This document shows, piece by piece, positions 9,146 through 17,926 of a DNA stretch of 64,000 nucleotides. The number at the start of each line of letters is the position of its first letter. Positions within the stretch are counted from its first letter, which is position 1. The DNA is from Pseudomonadota bacterium. GTDB taxonomy: Bacteria; Desulfobacterota; Desulfobulbia; Desulfobulbales; Desulfocapsaceae. The translations under genes were made by a program, and so were the position numbers. The notes beneath the pieces were generated by a model, which was not told the DNA's origin, made no database searches, and saw only the letters and a program-made list of their open reading frames with translations. The stretch is from contig JAHIUA010000043.1 in NCBI GenBank assembly GCA_018817385.1, positions 1 to 64,000 of the forward strand, given 5' to 3'.

Positions 9146-10873
9146 TCATATTTTAAAACTTCCAACGATGTCATTCAGTTCTTTGGAGCTGGCGAGGAGA
9201 TCTGCTGCGCTCTCTTTGATCTCGTTGCTGCTATTGGAAATCCTCTGCGCCGAGGACGATACCTCTGTAATGTTTTCGGTAATGTCGGCTGCAACGGCAG
9301 AGCTCTGGGTGACATTTTCATTCACTTCCTGGATCCCTTGGCTGGCCTGGGAAATAATGTTGGCGATTTCCCGGGTTGCGGCTGTCTGTTCCTCTACTGC
9401 GGTGGCAATGGTGGCCACAATATTATTGACGCCGCCAATAATTGTTGAGATTTGGCTGATTTCCTCTCTGGTTGTTTTCGTGGTGCCTTGGACAGCGTCA
9501 ATAAGTGTTTTGATATCCAGGGTGGCCTCTGCTGTCTGCTTGGCCAGTGCCTTTATTTCATTGGCCACCACAGCAAATCCCTTTCCTGCCTCACCTGCCC
9601 GGGCGGCCTCGATGGTTGCATTCAGGGCCAAGAGGTTGGTTTGTTCGGAAATTTCGGTAATTGTTTTCGTTACCTTGCCGATTTTGTCTGCTGCCAGTCC
9701 CAGTTCCGTCATTTTTTCGGAAGCACTGATGGCCTGTTCTACGGCCTCACCGGAAACATTTCTCCCTCTTTCTGCATTTTCGGCAATTTCATTGATGGTG
9801 GCGCTCATTTCTTCTGCTGCAGTGGCCACCATGTTGCTGTTCGTGGAGGATTCCTCCATTGCAGCGGCCACATTGTTGAGATTTGCACTCATTTCCTCGG
9901 AGGAGTTCGCAACATTGGTTGCCCGCTGTGAGGTGTCTTCTGCGTTGGAGAGCAACTGGCTGGAAATGGTGGAAAGTTCTGTGGATCTGGTTCTGACATG
10001 GGAGGAACTTGCAGAAATTTTCTTGATTATTCCCTGCAGCTTTACAAGGAAACTATTGAACAAGGTTGCCAGCTCACCAAGCTCATCCCTCGACCCTATG
10101 TTGATACGTTTGGTCAGATCACCCTCTCCCTCGGTTACGTCTCTGAGGCCTGCGGTCAGTTGTTTGAGGCCAGAGGTAATGCTCACTACGATAAGTATAG
10201 TGAGGGCAATGATGGCCAGAAAGACCAGTCCTGCAATCAGCAGCATATTGATGGCTTTGCTGCGGGTCAGTTTACTCATATTGGCATCCAGTGCTGCCAT
10301 GGTGTGATCTATATTATCAATATAGACCCCGGTACCAATCCACATATCAAGGCCGGGAATCATTTCCGCATAACTGAGTTTTGGAGCATCCCCTTTTCCT
10401 GGTTTGGGCCATATGTAACTGACAAAACCGCCACCGGACTTGGCCTGGTTCTCCAATTCCTGAATAACATAGACGCCGTTCTTGTCTTTGATGTTAGCAA
10501 AATCTTTGCCCTGATTCTCTTTTTTGACCGGAAATGCCACATTGGTGGTGTTCTGGTAGACGAAAAAATATCCCGAGCTGTCCTTCTCAAAACGGATGGT
10601 GTCAACCATGGCGCGGATGAGTTCGACTTTGTTTTTCTCCTCGCTATGGCCTGTTTTTTCAATGGCCTGGTTAATGGCGAGTGCCATGGCGTGGCTTGCC
10701 ACCTTGATCTTATCTTTTTGGTCCTCCATCATTACGGTACCGGTTTCTTTGAGTCCGAGATCACGGACCTGCCCTGAGATATTCAAGGCGAAAAAGGACA
10801 TTACTCCAAAAAGAATGACGATACCGATAAGGATCAGAAACATCCGCCACTTGATGCTCATATTGGTTAGCAT
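9146..10873 (-). CDS. Methyl-accepting chemotaxis protein with a single-Cache sensor
   Basis: A 575-residue transmembrane chemoreceptor. The first helix is at about residues 9-30. A periplasmic single-Cache type domain ([16 protein letters not shown], then [16 protein letters not shown]) covers about 35-190. The second helix is near 208-230, followed by a HAMP domain and the signalling hairpin. The hairpin tip [19 protein letters not shown] and the following [15 protein letters not shown] contact CheA and CheW. Such Cache domains often sense small carboxylates, but the ligand is unknown. The start at 10873 has GGAGA five bases upstream. It stands alone, with no che genes nearby. Confidence 0.9.
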   Translation of the reverse strand: MLTNMSIKWRMFLILIGIVILFGVMSFFALNISGQVRDLGLKETGTVMMEDQKDKIKVASHAMALAINQAIEKTGHSEEKNKVELIRAMVDTIRFEKDSSGYFFVYQNTTNVAFPVKKENQGKDFANIKDKNGVYVIQELENQAKSGGGFVSYIWPKPGKGDAPKLSYAEMIPGLDMWIGTGVYIDNIDHTMAALDANMSKLTRSKAINMLLIAGLVFLAIIALTILIVVSITSGLKQLTAGLRDVTEGEGDLTKRINIGSRDELGELATLFNSFLVKLQGIIKKISASSSHVRTRSTELSTISSQLLSNAEDTSQRATNVANSSEEMSANLNNVAAAMEESSTNSNMVATAAEEMSATINEIAENAERGRNVSGEAVEQAISASEKMTELGLAADKIGKVTKTITEISEQTNLLALNATIEAARAGEAGKGFAVVANEIKALAKQTAEATLDIKTLIDAVQGTTKTTREEISQISTIIGGVNNIVATIATAVEEQTAATREIANIISQASQGIQEVNENVTQSSAVAADITENITEVSSSAQRISNSSNEIKESAADLLASSKELNDIVGSFKI

Positions 10874-11427
10874 GCTTTCTCCGGAACAGATTGATGGGTT
10901 AGGGTGAAACAGGAATCAGTTAGATATCAGACAGATAGTAAGAAGACGGCGCTTTTGGACGAGCAATTGAATTGCAGGCGTTAACATTCATTTGCCTTTT
11001 GTTTATTAAAGCATAAAGTTAGCGCTTTACAAAAGGGTTGTTTGCCTGGCAGCCTCTTGGCTTCGTGCGTCATTGGTGCCAGGTGGATGCGCTGCACGTT
11101 GAATAACCAGTAAATACGGGGTGGCACAATGTGGTTGTGGGCAAGTGGCCACTTTTTTCAGCCGGGGATTTATTTTTCAGCCATTGCAAAAAAAATTTCT
11201 TTGCTGATCCTTGACAGTAATGGTAATTATTGGTCACTTTTTTCTTCGTTACCTGCGTTATAGCCGATGACTGGTGAATGATACTATTACTGATGGCTTG
11301 GATCTGCTCTGTCTGCTCCCTGTTTTTTCTCCTGGCGTCGGGATTCAAACGACTCCTTGCAGTGCGCACCCTCTTGAGGGGGACCTAAAAAAGGATGTCT
11401 TTTGTGAATGGCCTGTGGAGGCATATC
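10874..11427. other. Intergenic region with no recognised gene
   Basis: About 550 bases with several short open frames, including a minus-strand one at 11070-11369, but none has a ribosome site or a recognisable domain. It is AT-rich near 10980-11030. It presumably holds the promoter of the chemoreceptor gene. Confidence 0.45.
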
Positions 11428-11943
11428 TCAGGGCGACAGTAGAGACAATTTTTTTTTTAGTTCGGTTTCGATAGTGTCGGTGAAGCAGGCAAAAATAACT
11501 TCCTCGACAGTGTCTGTCTCGGAGAGCCAGGAGTGAGTCTCTGTTATGGCAATTTTACAGGCCTGGTCGGGCGGATAGCCGTAAACACCGCAGCTGATGG
11601 CGGGAAAGGCAATGGAGCGGCATTTGTTTTTTTCGGCCAGGAGGAGGCATTGCCGGTAGCAGGAAGCCAGGAGTTCAGCTTCCCCGTTGTTTCCTCCCCT
11701 CCAGATCGGGCCCACCGTGTGAATTACATGGCGGGCCGGGAGCCGATATCCTCGGGTGATCCTGGCTTCTCCTGTCGGGCAGCCACCTATCTTACGGCAT
11801 TCTTCGAGCAGCTCAGGGCCGGCAGCAGCATGGATGGCGCCATCCACACCTCCGCCTCCAAGGAGGGAGTTATTGGCAGCGTTGACAATGGCATCGACCC
11901 TAAGGGTGGTAATATCTTCGCGAATGACTTTGATGGGGCTCAT
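11428..11943 (-). CDS. Macro-domain protein (ADP-ribose or O-acetyl-ADP-ribose hydrolase type)
   Basis: A 171-residue single macro domain of the MacroD/YmdB type. The ligand-binding pieces are clear: [30 protein letters not shown], and [13 protein letters not shown] near the diphosphate site. These enzymes remove ADP-ribose from protein side chains or deacetylate O-acetyl-ADP-ribose. The start overlaps the stop of the upstream selenoprotein gene by four bases (ATGA), so the two are translated together. An ADP-ribosylglycohydrolase gene lies divergently across the promoter, which supports a role in ADP-ribose turnover. Confidence 0.9.
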   Translation of the reverse strand: MSPIKVIREDITTLRVDAIVNAANNSLLGGGGVDGAIHAAAGPELLEECRKIGGCPTGEARITRGYRLPARHVIHTVGPIWRGGNNGEAELLASCYRQCLLLAEKNKCRSIAFPAISCGVYGYPPDQACKIAITETHSWLSETDTVEEVIFACFTDTIETELKKKLSLLSP

Positions 11944-12422
11944 GACTTATCCTCCCTCGCCATCTCTTTTTCGAGAAGTTGACCAAGGAACAGGGAAAAA
12001 TCAGCAACCAGGGCTATGCAGTATTTTCGCCGGCTGTCCGGGTTGGTATAGTAGTCTTTCACTGCATCTCTGTTCTGCCAGTCAAGGCGGGCAATGTCCC
12101 GGCAGTTGGACCCTCCGTAGCCTTCAGTCAGGTTGTCGAATTGACGCACCAGTTTGTGGCTGAGTCCCCAGAGACGGGGATTTTCTCTCTCGGTCAGATT
12201 TCCTCTGCTGTACAAAGAGGAGACAAGGGCCACCGCACCGAGGAGGATACCGCAGACAGAGCCTGAGCCAGCTATGCCGCCGCCAAAGGCACCAATTGCC
12301 CGGATAACTGCTTCATCTGTCCTGTTTATTTTTTCCTGACCCACGGCCAGAATTGCCTGGCCTCAATGAAATCGTTTTGTAAACAGCTCTACAGCCTTGT
12401 CTCGCATCTCCTCAGGGCTCAT
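11940..12422 (-). CDS. C-GCAxxG-C-C family selenoprotein (in-frame UGA as selenocysteine)
   Basis: Reading from ATG 12422, which has GGAG six bases upstream, gives 19 residues ending TKRFH, then TGA at 12365-12363. The same frame continues [11 protein letters not shown] to a stop at 11940, 160 residues in all. Family members carry a cysteine exactly there (as in NCSQAIL), followed by a glycine-rich block with an internal cysteine and two more cysteines. Here these are [12 protein letters not shown] (C57), SNCRDI (C107) and RKYCIAL (C135), so the UGA stands for the first redox cysteine as U20. A SECIS-like hairpin follows at the right distance. Selenoprotein members of this family are known to annotators. 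The role is a putative redox protein. Its stop overlaps the macro-domain start. A conventional start after the UGA would lose the redox residue, so readthrough is the better model. Confidence 0.8.
12336..12365 (-). promoter_or_regulatory. Bacterial SECIS-like element for the C-GCAxxG-C-C gene
   Basis: Eighteen bases after the UGA the apical loop GUG begins, closed by the stem CTGGCC / GGTCAG (five Watson-Crick pairs and one G-U). A guanine at the first loop position and a 16-37 base distance are the known bacterial SECIS requirements. An alternative perfect stem GGCCAG / CTGGCC starts directly after the UGA. Confidence 0.65.
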
Positions 12423-12575
12423 GATTCTCTCCAGTGGTCATATTTTTCATTCACAGGAATCAATTCAGTTGATAGGATATACAATACCCGTTTTTGGAGA
12501 AGATGTCAGGTGGATGAGAGAGGCGATGTGGATCTTTCTCTTCGCCATGGAGTGAGACGCAGTGGAGGAACGAGG

Positions 12576-13487
12576 ATGGATGATAAAGCAAGGGCCATGG
12601 TTTTGGCCTCTTTTGCAGCTGACGCCCTGGCCTTAGGGGCGCATTGGATTTACGAAACCGAGCGTATCGAAAAGGAGTTTGGCAGAGTCGAAAATTTCTT
12701 TTCGCCTCTGGCTGATTCCTATCACCCTGGCAAAAGGAAGGGGGATTTTACCCATTACGGAGACCAGGCCCTGGTGCTCCTGCAGTCGGTGGCTGCCCAG
12801 AGAGGCTTTGTCCTCGAGGATTTCAGTCGTCGCTGGCAGGGGTTTTTTGCTGACTGTGACGCCTATGTGGATGCGGCGACCCGGGAAGCCCTGATCAATT
12901 TTGGCCAGGGGACGGGACCGGAAAACAGCGGTTCTCATTCTTCAGATCTGGGCGGTGTGGCTCGGATAGCTGCCCTGGCCTATCGCTACCGGGATGATTT
13001 TGATGGGATGTCGGCTGCGGTTCATGCCCAGACGGCAATGACCCATGCGGCCCCAGCCGCACTTGCCGGTGCGGATTTTCTCAGCCGAACGCTCTTTGCC
13101 ATCCTGCAGGGGGCGGCTCCAAAGGAGGCCATGGCCGAGGCCCTGGCGGAAGGGGTGGCCGATATGGCACTGGATATGCGTTTGGCCGTAGCCTTTGATT
13201 CGGCGGGCAAGGAGAGCCGTCAGGTGATTGGTCAATTTGGCCAGATGTGTACCATTGTCTCTGCCCTGCCAGGGGTCGTGCACCTGGTATTGACCTATGG
13301 TGATGACCTGCGCACGGCATTGATTGAAAATGTGATGGCAGGCGGTGATTCTGCGGCCAGGGGCATGGTTACTGGAATGATCCTGGGGGCCTCTCTCGGG
13401 CTTGATGCCGTACCGCTGGAGTGGCTGCAGGGGATGAATCGTTATCTAGAAATCAATGACCTCCTGGCAACGCTTGAGAAGCAGTAA
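12576..13487 (+). CDS. ADP-ribosylglycohydrolase family protein
   Basis: A 303-residue protein of the DraG/ARH fold. It opens with ARAMVLASFAADALALGAHW, matching the family's first metal-binding helix. The block FTHYGDQALVLL replaces the usual WTDDT region, and near the end it has GGDSAARGMVTGMILGASLG, the family's second metal site. The deviation from the canonical acidic residues means catalytic activity is not assured; J1-crystallin-like members have similar changes. The start at 12576 has GGAGG upstream. It is transcribed away from the selenoprotein/macro-domain pair with about 150 bases between the starts, so a shared control region is likely. Confidence 0.8.
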   Translation: MDDKARAMVLASFAADALALGAHWIYETERIEKEFGRVENFFSPLADSYHPGKRKGDFTHYGDQALVLLQSVAAQRGFVLEDFSRRWQGFFADCDAYVDAATREALINFGQGTGPENSGSHSSDLGGVARIAALAYRYRDDFDGMSAAVHAQTAMTHAAPAALAGADFLSRTLFAILQGAAPKEAMAEALAEGVADMALDMRLAVAFDSAGKESRQVIGQFGQMCTIVSALPGVVHLVLTYGDDLRTALIENVMAGGDSAARGMVTGMILGASLGLDAVPLEWLQGMNRYLEINDLLATLEKQ

Positions 13488-13798
13488 AGAGGGTTCCGCT
13501 CCTGTGTCATTCACCCCACTGGATTTTCCGCAAAGAGAACATCGTGGTCTTGTTCCCTTTTATCTTTGTCGCCGGCGATTTTTGCCTCGCAGAATGTGGT
13601 TTTTTTGTTTGACATTGGCGAGAGCGATAACTATTCTCCTTTATTGCACCTTTGTTTTTGTCCGAGCAGCTCAAGGAGGATCAGCTGCAGTATTTGGCTG
13701 CCTGTCTGCAGCTTCTGGATCTGGACGGGTATGAAAAGATAAACCTCTTTGAGGGTCTCTCTCATGCCAAGGTCTCAACTTTTTGTGCTTTGTTGTTT
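13488..13798. other. Intergenic region with a promoter for tatD
   Basis: Contains a good promoter at 13609-13637. From 13652 a frame continuous with TatD is open (reading LSEQLKEDQLQYL), and AAGGAGG occurs at about 13673, so an N-terminally extended TatD is possible. No other gene was seen. Confidence 0.45.
13609..13637 (+). promoter_or_regulatory. Sigma-70-type promoter before tatD
   Basis: TTGACA at 13609-13614 and TATTCT at 13632-13637 are spaced by exactly 17 bases, about 160 bases upstream of the TatD start. Confidence 0.55.
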
Positions 13799-14563
13799 AT
13801 GGAACTGATCGATACCCATAGCCATGTTGATGTGGATGTTTTTATTGATGACTTAGAGGAAGTCCTTTCCAGGGCCAGGGGCGCAGGGGTGGTTGCTCAG
13901 ATTCTGCCGGGAGTAGATCGGGCAGGCTGGGAGAGGCTCTTCTCGCTTTGCAGCAAAGAAAGAGATCTCCACCCGGCCATTGGCCTGCATCCCATGTATC
14001 TGCAAAATCATGGTTGGCAGGATCTTGATCTCCTGCGTAAGCATGCGCTGGGTAGAGAGCTGGTGGCCATTGGTGAGATCGGTCTCGATTATTTTGTGGA
14101 AGATGCGAACCGGGCCGCTCAGCAGGAGCTGTTTGAGGCCCAATTAACTATTGCCGCCGAGGCTGAACTCCCCGTACTCCTCCATGTGCGTAAGGCGCAT
14201 GACCAGGTTCAGGCCACCCTCCGCCGTCTGCGTTTTAGCCGGGGAGGAATCGTTCATGCCTTCAGTGGTAGTCTGCAACAGGCAGAGCAGTACCTGAAAA
14301 TGGGATTTTATATCAGTATCTGCGGGACTGTTACCTATGACCGGGCTACCCGGATTCGGCGGGTGGCCACAGAAATCCCCCTTCAGTCTCTGGTTCTGGA
14401 AACGGATTCTCCGGATATCCCGCCCGTCAGTCACTGTCGACAGCGGAACAGTCCTGAATACCTGCCTGAGATTTTGTCAGCCCTGGCCGGGTTACGGGGG
14501 GAGACGGAGGAGGAAGTCGCTCTCCAGACCACGAAAAATGCGCGCTCTATTCTTGGCCTGTGA
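13799..14563 (+). CDS. TatD-family metal-dependent DNase
   Basis: A 254-residue TIM-barrel hydrolase. It has the entry motif LIDTHSHVD with the two metal histidines, AIGEIGLDYF with the central glutamate, LPVLLHVRKAH, the IVHAFSGS histidine and the late LVLETDSPD aspartate. TatD enzymes act as magnesium-dependent 3'-5' exonucleases in DNA repair or recycling. The start at 13799 is set by alignment to the family because no good ribosome site precedes it; the open frame extends upstream to 13652 and the true start may lie there. A promoter lies at 13609-13637. Confidence 0.85.
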   Translation: MELIDTHSHVDVDVFIDDLEEVLSRARGAGVVAQILPGVDRAGWERLFSLCSKERDLHPAIGLHPMYLQNHGWQDLDLLRKHALGRELVAIGEIGLDYFVEDANRAAQQELFEAQLTIAAEAELPVLLHVRKAHDQVQATLRRLRFSRGGIVHAFSGSLQQAEQYLKMGFYISICGTVTYDRATRIRRVATEIPLQSLVLETDSPDIPPVSHCRQRNSPEYLPEILSALAGLRGETEEEVALQTTKNARSILGL

Positions 14564-14731
14564 GTGGGAGTGAGGAGGGAAAAGAGAGGTGTGACAAAGA
14601 GGCTGAAGAGGGCAAGAGAGAGGGGAGCAGGGGATCTGGCATCAGGTATTCTTTTGGAGAAAACTCGTTGCCGGACTATTCTATCCTAAAGGTAAGGGAA
14701 ATATTTTCTCAGTGACGAAAAAGGAGACAGT

Positions 14732-15250
14732 ATGAGTGAACGAAACGGAGCAGCAACATTTTTAGGAAACCCGCTGACATTGGTTGGGGATGAAATCAAG
14801 ATGGGAGATAAGGCCCCCGGGTTTACTCTCCTCAAGAATGATCTGTCACCAACGTCCATGGCTGATTTTGCCGGCAAGGTCTTGATTCTGACCCTGGTAC
14901 CCTCTTTGGATACCCCGGTCTGTGATACGGAAACTCGTCGTTTTAACACTGCGGCTGCAGCCCTGGGAGAGGATATCGCTATCCTTGCCGTCAGCATGGA
15001 TCTTCCCTTTGCCCAGGCGCGTTGGTGTGGAGCGGCAGGAGTGGAGGCGGTGCAGACCCTGTCCGACCACAGGGATGCCTCCATGGGTGAGGCCTACGGG
15101 GCCCTGATCAAGGAGTTGCGCTTGCACAGTCGCGCCGTATTTGTTGTTAATCGGGAGGGAGTGGTTACCTATGTCCAGTATGTGAAGGAAATCAGCGAAG
15201 AGCCTGATTACGATGCGGCCCTTGCGGCGGCCAAGGCTTGCGTGGCTTGA
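14732..15250 (+). CDS. tpx: Thiol peroxidase (Tpx, atypical 2-Cys peroxiredoxin)
   Basis: A 172-residue periplasm- or cytoplasm-facing peroxiredoxin that reduces hydrogen peroxide and alkyl peroxides with thioredoxin. The peroxidatic cysteine is C64 in SLDTPVCDTETRRFN and the resolving cysteine is C99 in FAQARWCGAAGV, the spacing of Tpx. Other family marks are the opening TFLGNPLTLVG and DFAGKVLILTLVPSLDT. Both key residues are ordinary cysteine codons, in contrast to the two selenoproteins nearby. AAGGAGA precedes the start. It converges on the response-regulator gene, with a strong hairpin between them. Confidence 0.9.
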   Translation: MSERNGAATFLGNPLTLVGDEIKMGDKAPGFTLLKNDLSPTSMADFAGKVLILTLVPSLDTPVCDTETRRFNTAAAALGEDIAILAVSMDLPFAQARWCGAAGVEAVQTLSDHRDASMGEAYGALIKELRLHSRAVFVVNREGVVTYVQYVKEISEEPDYDAALAAAKACVA

Positions 15251-15456
15251 TTATTGGTGTTGGCGGAGTTCTGTCCTTTCTCCTCAATGCTGAGTGGGGA
15301 GAGAGGACGAAAGCTGTTGGCTGCAAAAGAGCAGGAAAGGCATCTTGTTTTCTGTTATCGTGCAGGAAAAACGGCTGTAACGAACCAGTTATCATGCCAA
15401 TGAGCGATATCGGAAAGAGGTCCCTCAATTCCACTCGGTTCAGGAGTTATCGGCTG

Positions 15457-15493
15457 CTCAGGTTGCCTGTCACGGGGTGGCAGGCAACCTGAG
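15457..15493. terminator. Strong bidirectional hairpin between tpx and the response regulator
   Basis: CTCAGGTTGCCTG at 15457-15469 is the perfect reverse complement of CAGGCAACCTGAG at 15481-15493, with an 11-base loop. It lies between convergent genes. No T run follows on either side, so it may act as an RNA end stabiliser as well as a terminator. Confidence 0.55.
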
Positions 15494-15532
15494 TTGCTGA
15501 TGGTATGTCAGGTTGTCCCGAAGGACTGGTTG

Positions 15533-17056
15533 TCATTTTTCATTTTTCTCGGATTTGCCATTATCAAAGAGCTCGGGATAGAGTTCATGGGCACAGTCAG
15601 GGCAGATGCCGTGGCTGAATTCCGCATTTGAATGGTCTCGGATATAGGATTCCACCTGGTTCCAGTAGCCCTTGTCATCCCGTATCTTCTTGCAGGATGC
15701 ACAAATGGGAATGATCCCGCTCAGGAGCTTTACTTTGGATAAAGCTTCCTGGAGTCTGTTAATGATATCTTGCCGCTCTTTTTCCTCTTCTTTCTGTTGT
15801 GAGATATCCCGACCGACATTGATGGTGCCGAGGAGCGTCCCGTCTTCGTGAAAGCAGGGGGAACAGGTCTCCATCAGAGGGAATCCCAGGAAAGATTCAG
15901 GGATCTCCACACTGACCGGTCTGTTTTGGGCAATGGCCTCCAGGTGTGGACAGTTCGGGAATGGGCTGTCTCTGTTGTAGATGGCTCGGCAACAGTGCTG
16001 TCCCAGAAGTTCTTCAGGATCCTTGCCGAGAAAGTCGGCCAGAGACTTGTTGACTCGGACAAAGCGCATCTCTGTGTCGAGGACAGATATAAAATCGGGA
16101 ATGGTGTCAAAGGTCGTAAACCATTGCCTGGTAACAGACGCCAGTTCTTTGTTAATTCTTTCGTGTTCTACTATTTCCAGTTTCAGCGCCCTGTTGATAA
16201 TGTCTTTCTCTTCTGTCCTTTTTTTCACCATTTCTTCCAGGTGATTCATGTAGTGTTGAATCTTTGCTTCATCCTGCTTCTGCTTAGTGATATCCCGGAC
16301 CAGGACAATGAGGCAATGCTCATTGTCGCTGTTTACCGGAATTATTTTAAAACGGAGGAGTCGCTCATTGATCTTGATGGGATATTGAGTCCCTAAGATC
16401 AGAGGCCGGTTCTTCAGTCTGTTAAAGTTTCTCTCAATGAGTTCTTGGTATTCTTCAGGGAAAAGGTCGATAAAGTTTGAAGAGAGGAGTTGTTGTTCAG
16501 AACAGTTGAGATACTGTATTACTTTCGAATTACAGTAGGTTATTTTTTTTTCTGGGGTCAGTTCGAGAAATCCATCACCCATAGATTCCAGTGTTATTTC
16601 AAAGTGCCTCTTCCTGGACAGGAGTTCGGTGGTGATCTGTCGTTTATAGACTGTTTCGACCCCCAGTATTTCATCGGGCGTTTTTCTGCCCACAGAGGAA
16701 AGAATTACCTTGATATGTTTTTCCATATCTTTTGCTGGCCCTTTCGCTATGCAGGCATCAGCGCCGGCTCTTCGGAAGTCATAGTTTTCTTCGGAGGCGA
16801 TGGCAGAGAGGATGATAATGAGTGGATTGTTCAGTTCTTTTTTGTTGCGGACGATACGGCAGAGCTGTTCCCCATCAATGTTGGGCATAATGAGGTCGGT
16901 GATCAGAATGTCGGGATGGAAGGATTTGAGGGATTCAAGAGCGGAGAGACCGTCTGTGGCCGTCACGACGATATGGCCCATTTTTTCCAGAATTTCTGAG
17001 AGGAGCCTTAGAATAACTGGATTGTTGTCGACCAGCAGTACCTTTTTTTCTTCCAT
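15533..17056 (-). CDS. Response regulator with PAS domains and a C-terminal cysteine motif
   Basis: About 507 residues from the ATG at 17056. A receiver domain comes first (KVLLVDNNPVILRLL, phospho-acceptor in ILITDLIMPNIDG). A PAS domain follows (ITLESMGDGFLELTPEKKITYCNSK), then a coiled coil (HLEEMVKKRTEEKDI) and a second PAS with a cysteine-rich segment (YNRDSPFPNCPHLE). The end region has ICASCKKIRDDKGYW and GICPDCAHELYPELF, a two-CxxC pattern common at the ends of such proteins in this lineage and possibly metal-binding. There is no kinase, DNA-binding or cyclase domain, so the output is unclear. The ribosome site is weak. A candidate leader RNA with terminator lies directly upstream. 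Confidence 0.8.
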   Translation of the reverse strand: MEEKKVLLVDNNPVILRLLSEILEKMGHIVVTATDGLSALESLKSFHPDILITDLIMPNIDGEQLCRIVRNKKELNNPLIIILSAIASEENYDFRRAGADACIAKGPAKDMEKHIKVILSSVGRKTPDEILGVETVYKRQITTELLSRKRHFEITLESMGDGFLELTPEKKITYCNSKVIQYLNCSEQQLLSSNFIDLFPEEYQELIERNFNRLKNRPLILGTQYPIKINERLLRFKIIPVNSDNEHCLIVLVRDITKQKQDEAKIQHYMNHLEEMVKKRTEEKDIINRALKLEIVEHERINKELASVTRQWFTTFDTIPDFISVLDTEMRFVRVNKSLADFLGKDPEELLGQHCCRAIYNRDSPFPNCPHLEAIAQNRPVSVEIPESFLGFPLMETCSPCFHEDGTLLGTINVGRDISQQKEEEKERQDIINRLQEALSKVKLLSGIIPICASCKKIRDDKGYWNQVESYIRDHSNAEFSHGICPDCAHELYPELFDNGKSEKNEK

Positions 17057-17110
17057 TGCGCACCTGTCATAAGGGGCGGTGAACGTATCAGATCGTGTTC
17101 GCCTTGAATA

Positions 17111-17147
17111 AAGAAAAACGCCCATTCCATTGGTAGAAATTGGGCGT
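17111..17147 (-). terminator. Intrinsic terminator of the leader RNA
   Basis: On the minus strand ACGCCCA (17147-17141) pairs with TGGGCGT (17124-17118) and runs into a stretch of T from 17118 to 17114. It lies upstream of the response-regulator start, so it would end the leader or a separate small RNA. Confidence 0.7.
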
Positions 17148-17290
17148 AAGTATAAGTGGAGATCCGTTTTGGTCATCCTCTTTCGGTATCCTGGCTACCG
17201 TGATGACTGCCCCGTGATCTTGGACCTCCAAGTTTTCCCAGATGTAACGTTACTGTAGAACGAATTGTTACCTTGGTACTTTTTCAATAG
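17111..17290 (-). ncRNA. Candidate structured leader RNA ending in an intrinsic terminator
   Basis: On the minus strand this stretch holds nested pairings: AGATC with GATCT (17216-17220 and 17160-17164), GTCATC with GATGAC (17202-17207 and 17172-17177), and CGGTA with TACCG (17196-17200 and 17184-17188) closing a GCCAGGA loop. A competing hairpin CTTGG/CCAAG (17219-17232) overlaps the outer strand. A terminator hairpin follows, about 55 bases before the response-regulator start. This is the layout of a riboswitch or attenuator, or of a short terminated small RNA. It was not matched to a named family. Confidence 0.4.
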
Positions 17291-17369
17291 TCTTTCAATT
17301 TTGGAGAAAAGTCAATGCATTCGTTATGTGCTGTATTGTCTGAAAAGGTGCAGGAGGTGGTAATCCTTG

Positions 17370-17648
17370 CTATTTGAGCATGGAGGGGGGAGGCGGCTTC
17401 TGTTTTCGAGTGTTTTCCTGGGGGGCGGCGTTTGTTGCATTCTCAATGCCATTTGCATCAGGGAAATCGCAATTCTCCCTCCTTTTTGCCTTGTCGCCAG
17501 GAAAAAGGGCTTCTATCCGCTCTCTGATAAAGAGGTTTTTGCGGGCTCCTTCGGCAAACTGCCTGGGGCAGAACAGGGCAAAAAGTGCCCTGAGGAGAAA
17601 ACAGAGACCTAAGAGGATCCAGAACAGAAGGATGATCAATTCGTCCAC
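17370..17648 (-). CDS. Small predicted membrane protein, unknown function
   Basis: A 92-residue open frame from a GTG at 17648. It has one hydrophobic segment at residues 4-26 (LIILLFWILLGLCFLLRALF), then a basic and polar tail that ends proline-rich. It is not recognised. The split between a clean membrane helix and a charged tail argues for a real single-span protein, but the ribosome site (GGAAAA) is weak. It lies about 280 bases after yajC, where secD/secF are found in many bacteria; it is neither. Confidence 0.4.
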   Translation of the reverse strand: MDELIILLFWILLGLCFLLRALFALFCPRQFAEGARKNLFIRERIEALFPGDKAKRRENCDFPDANGIENATNAAPQENTRKQKPPPPSMLK

Positions 17649-17843
17649 AGTATTTTCCGGTCAGATATTTTTGTTTGTGGGGGGAATTGGCTGTTTTGGC
17701 TCCTCGACCCTGGAGTGGCCAGAGAGGCCGCATGTGCTGCGCATCTTTATTGTTGTCCCCCTCGCACTGTATCGGAGTAGCATGATGGCCTTCCCTGCAA
17801 TGCAGGGATTCATGGCTGCTGACTGATCAAGGTCGTCAAGGAC

Positions 17844-17879
17844 AAAAAAAAGGCAGGGCCTCTCAGGGAGATCCTGCCT
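17844..17879 (-). terminator. Intrinsic terminator after yajC
   Basis: On the minus strand a GGCAGGATCT arm pairs with an AGGCCCTGCC arm (one mismatch) and runs into eight T. It ends the tgt-yajC transcript about 50 bases after the yajC stop. Confidence 0.75.
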
Positions 17880-17926
17880 CTGCTACAAATTCTACAGCCT
17901 GTAGAAAATCAACATCCGCCTATGCC

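Noticed and set aside
9117-10307. A 396-residue plus-strand open frame
   Set aside because: It is the antisense of the chemoreceptor gene; the residue pattern (rich in A, S, L and V) mirrors the coiled-coil codons and there is no ribosome site or domain.
11428-13487. A DarTG-like toxin-antitoxin system
   Set aside because: There is no DarT or other ADP-ribosyltransferase beside the macro-domain gene, and the macro domain is of the stand-alone MacroD type.
17111-17290. A c-di-GMP-I (GEMM) riboswitch
   Set aside because: The conserved GGGACGCAAAGCC-type half is absent, so only a generic structured leader is claimed.
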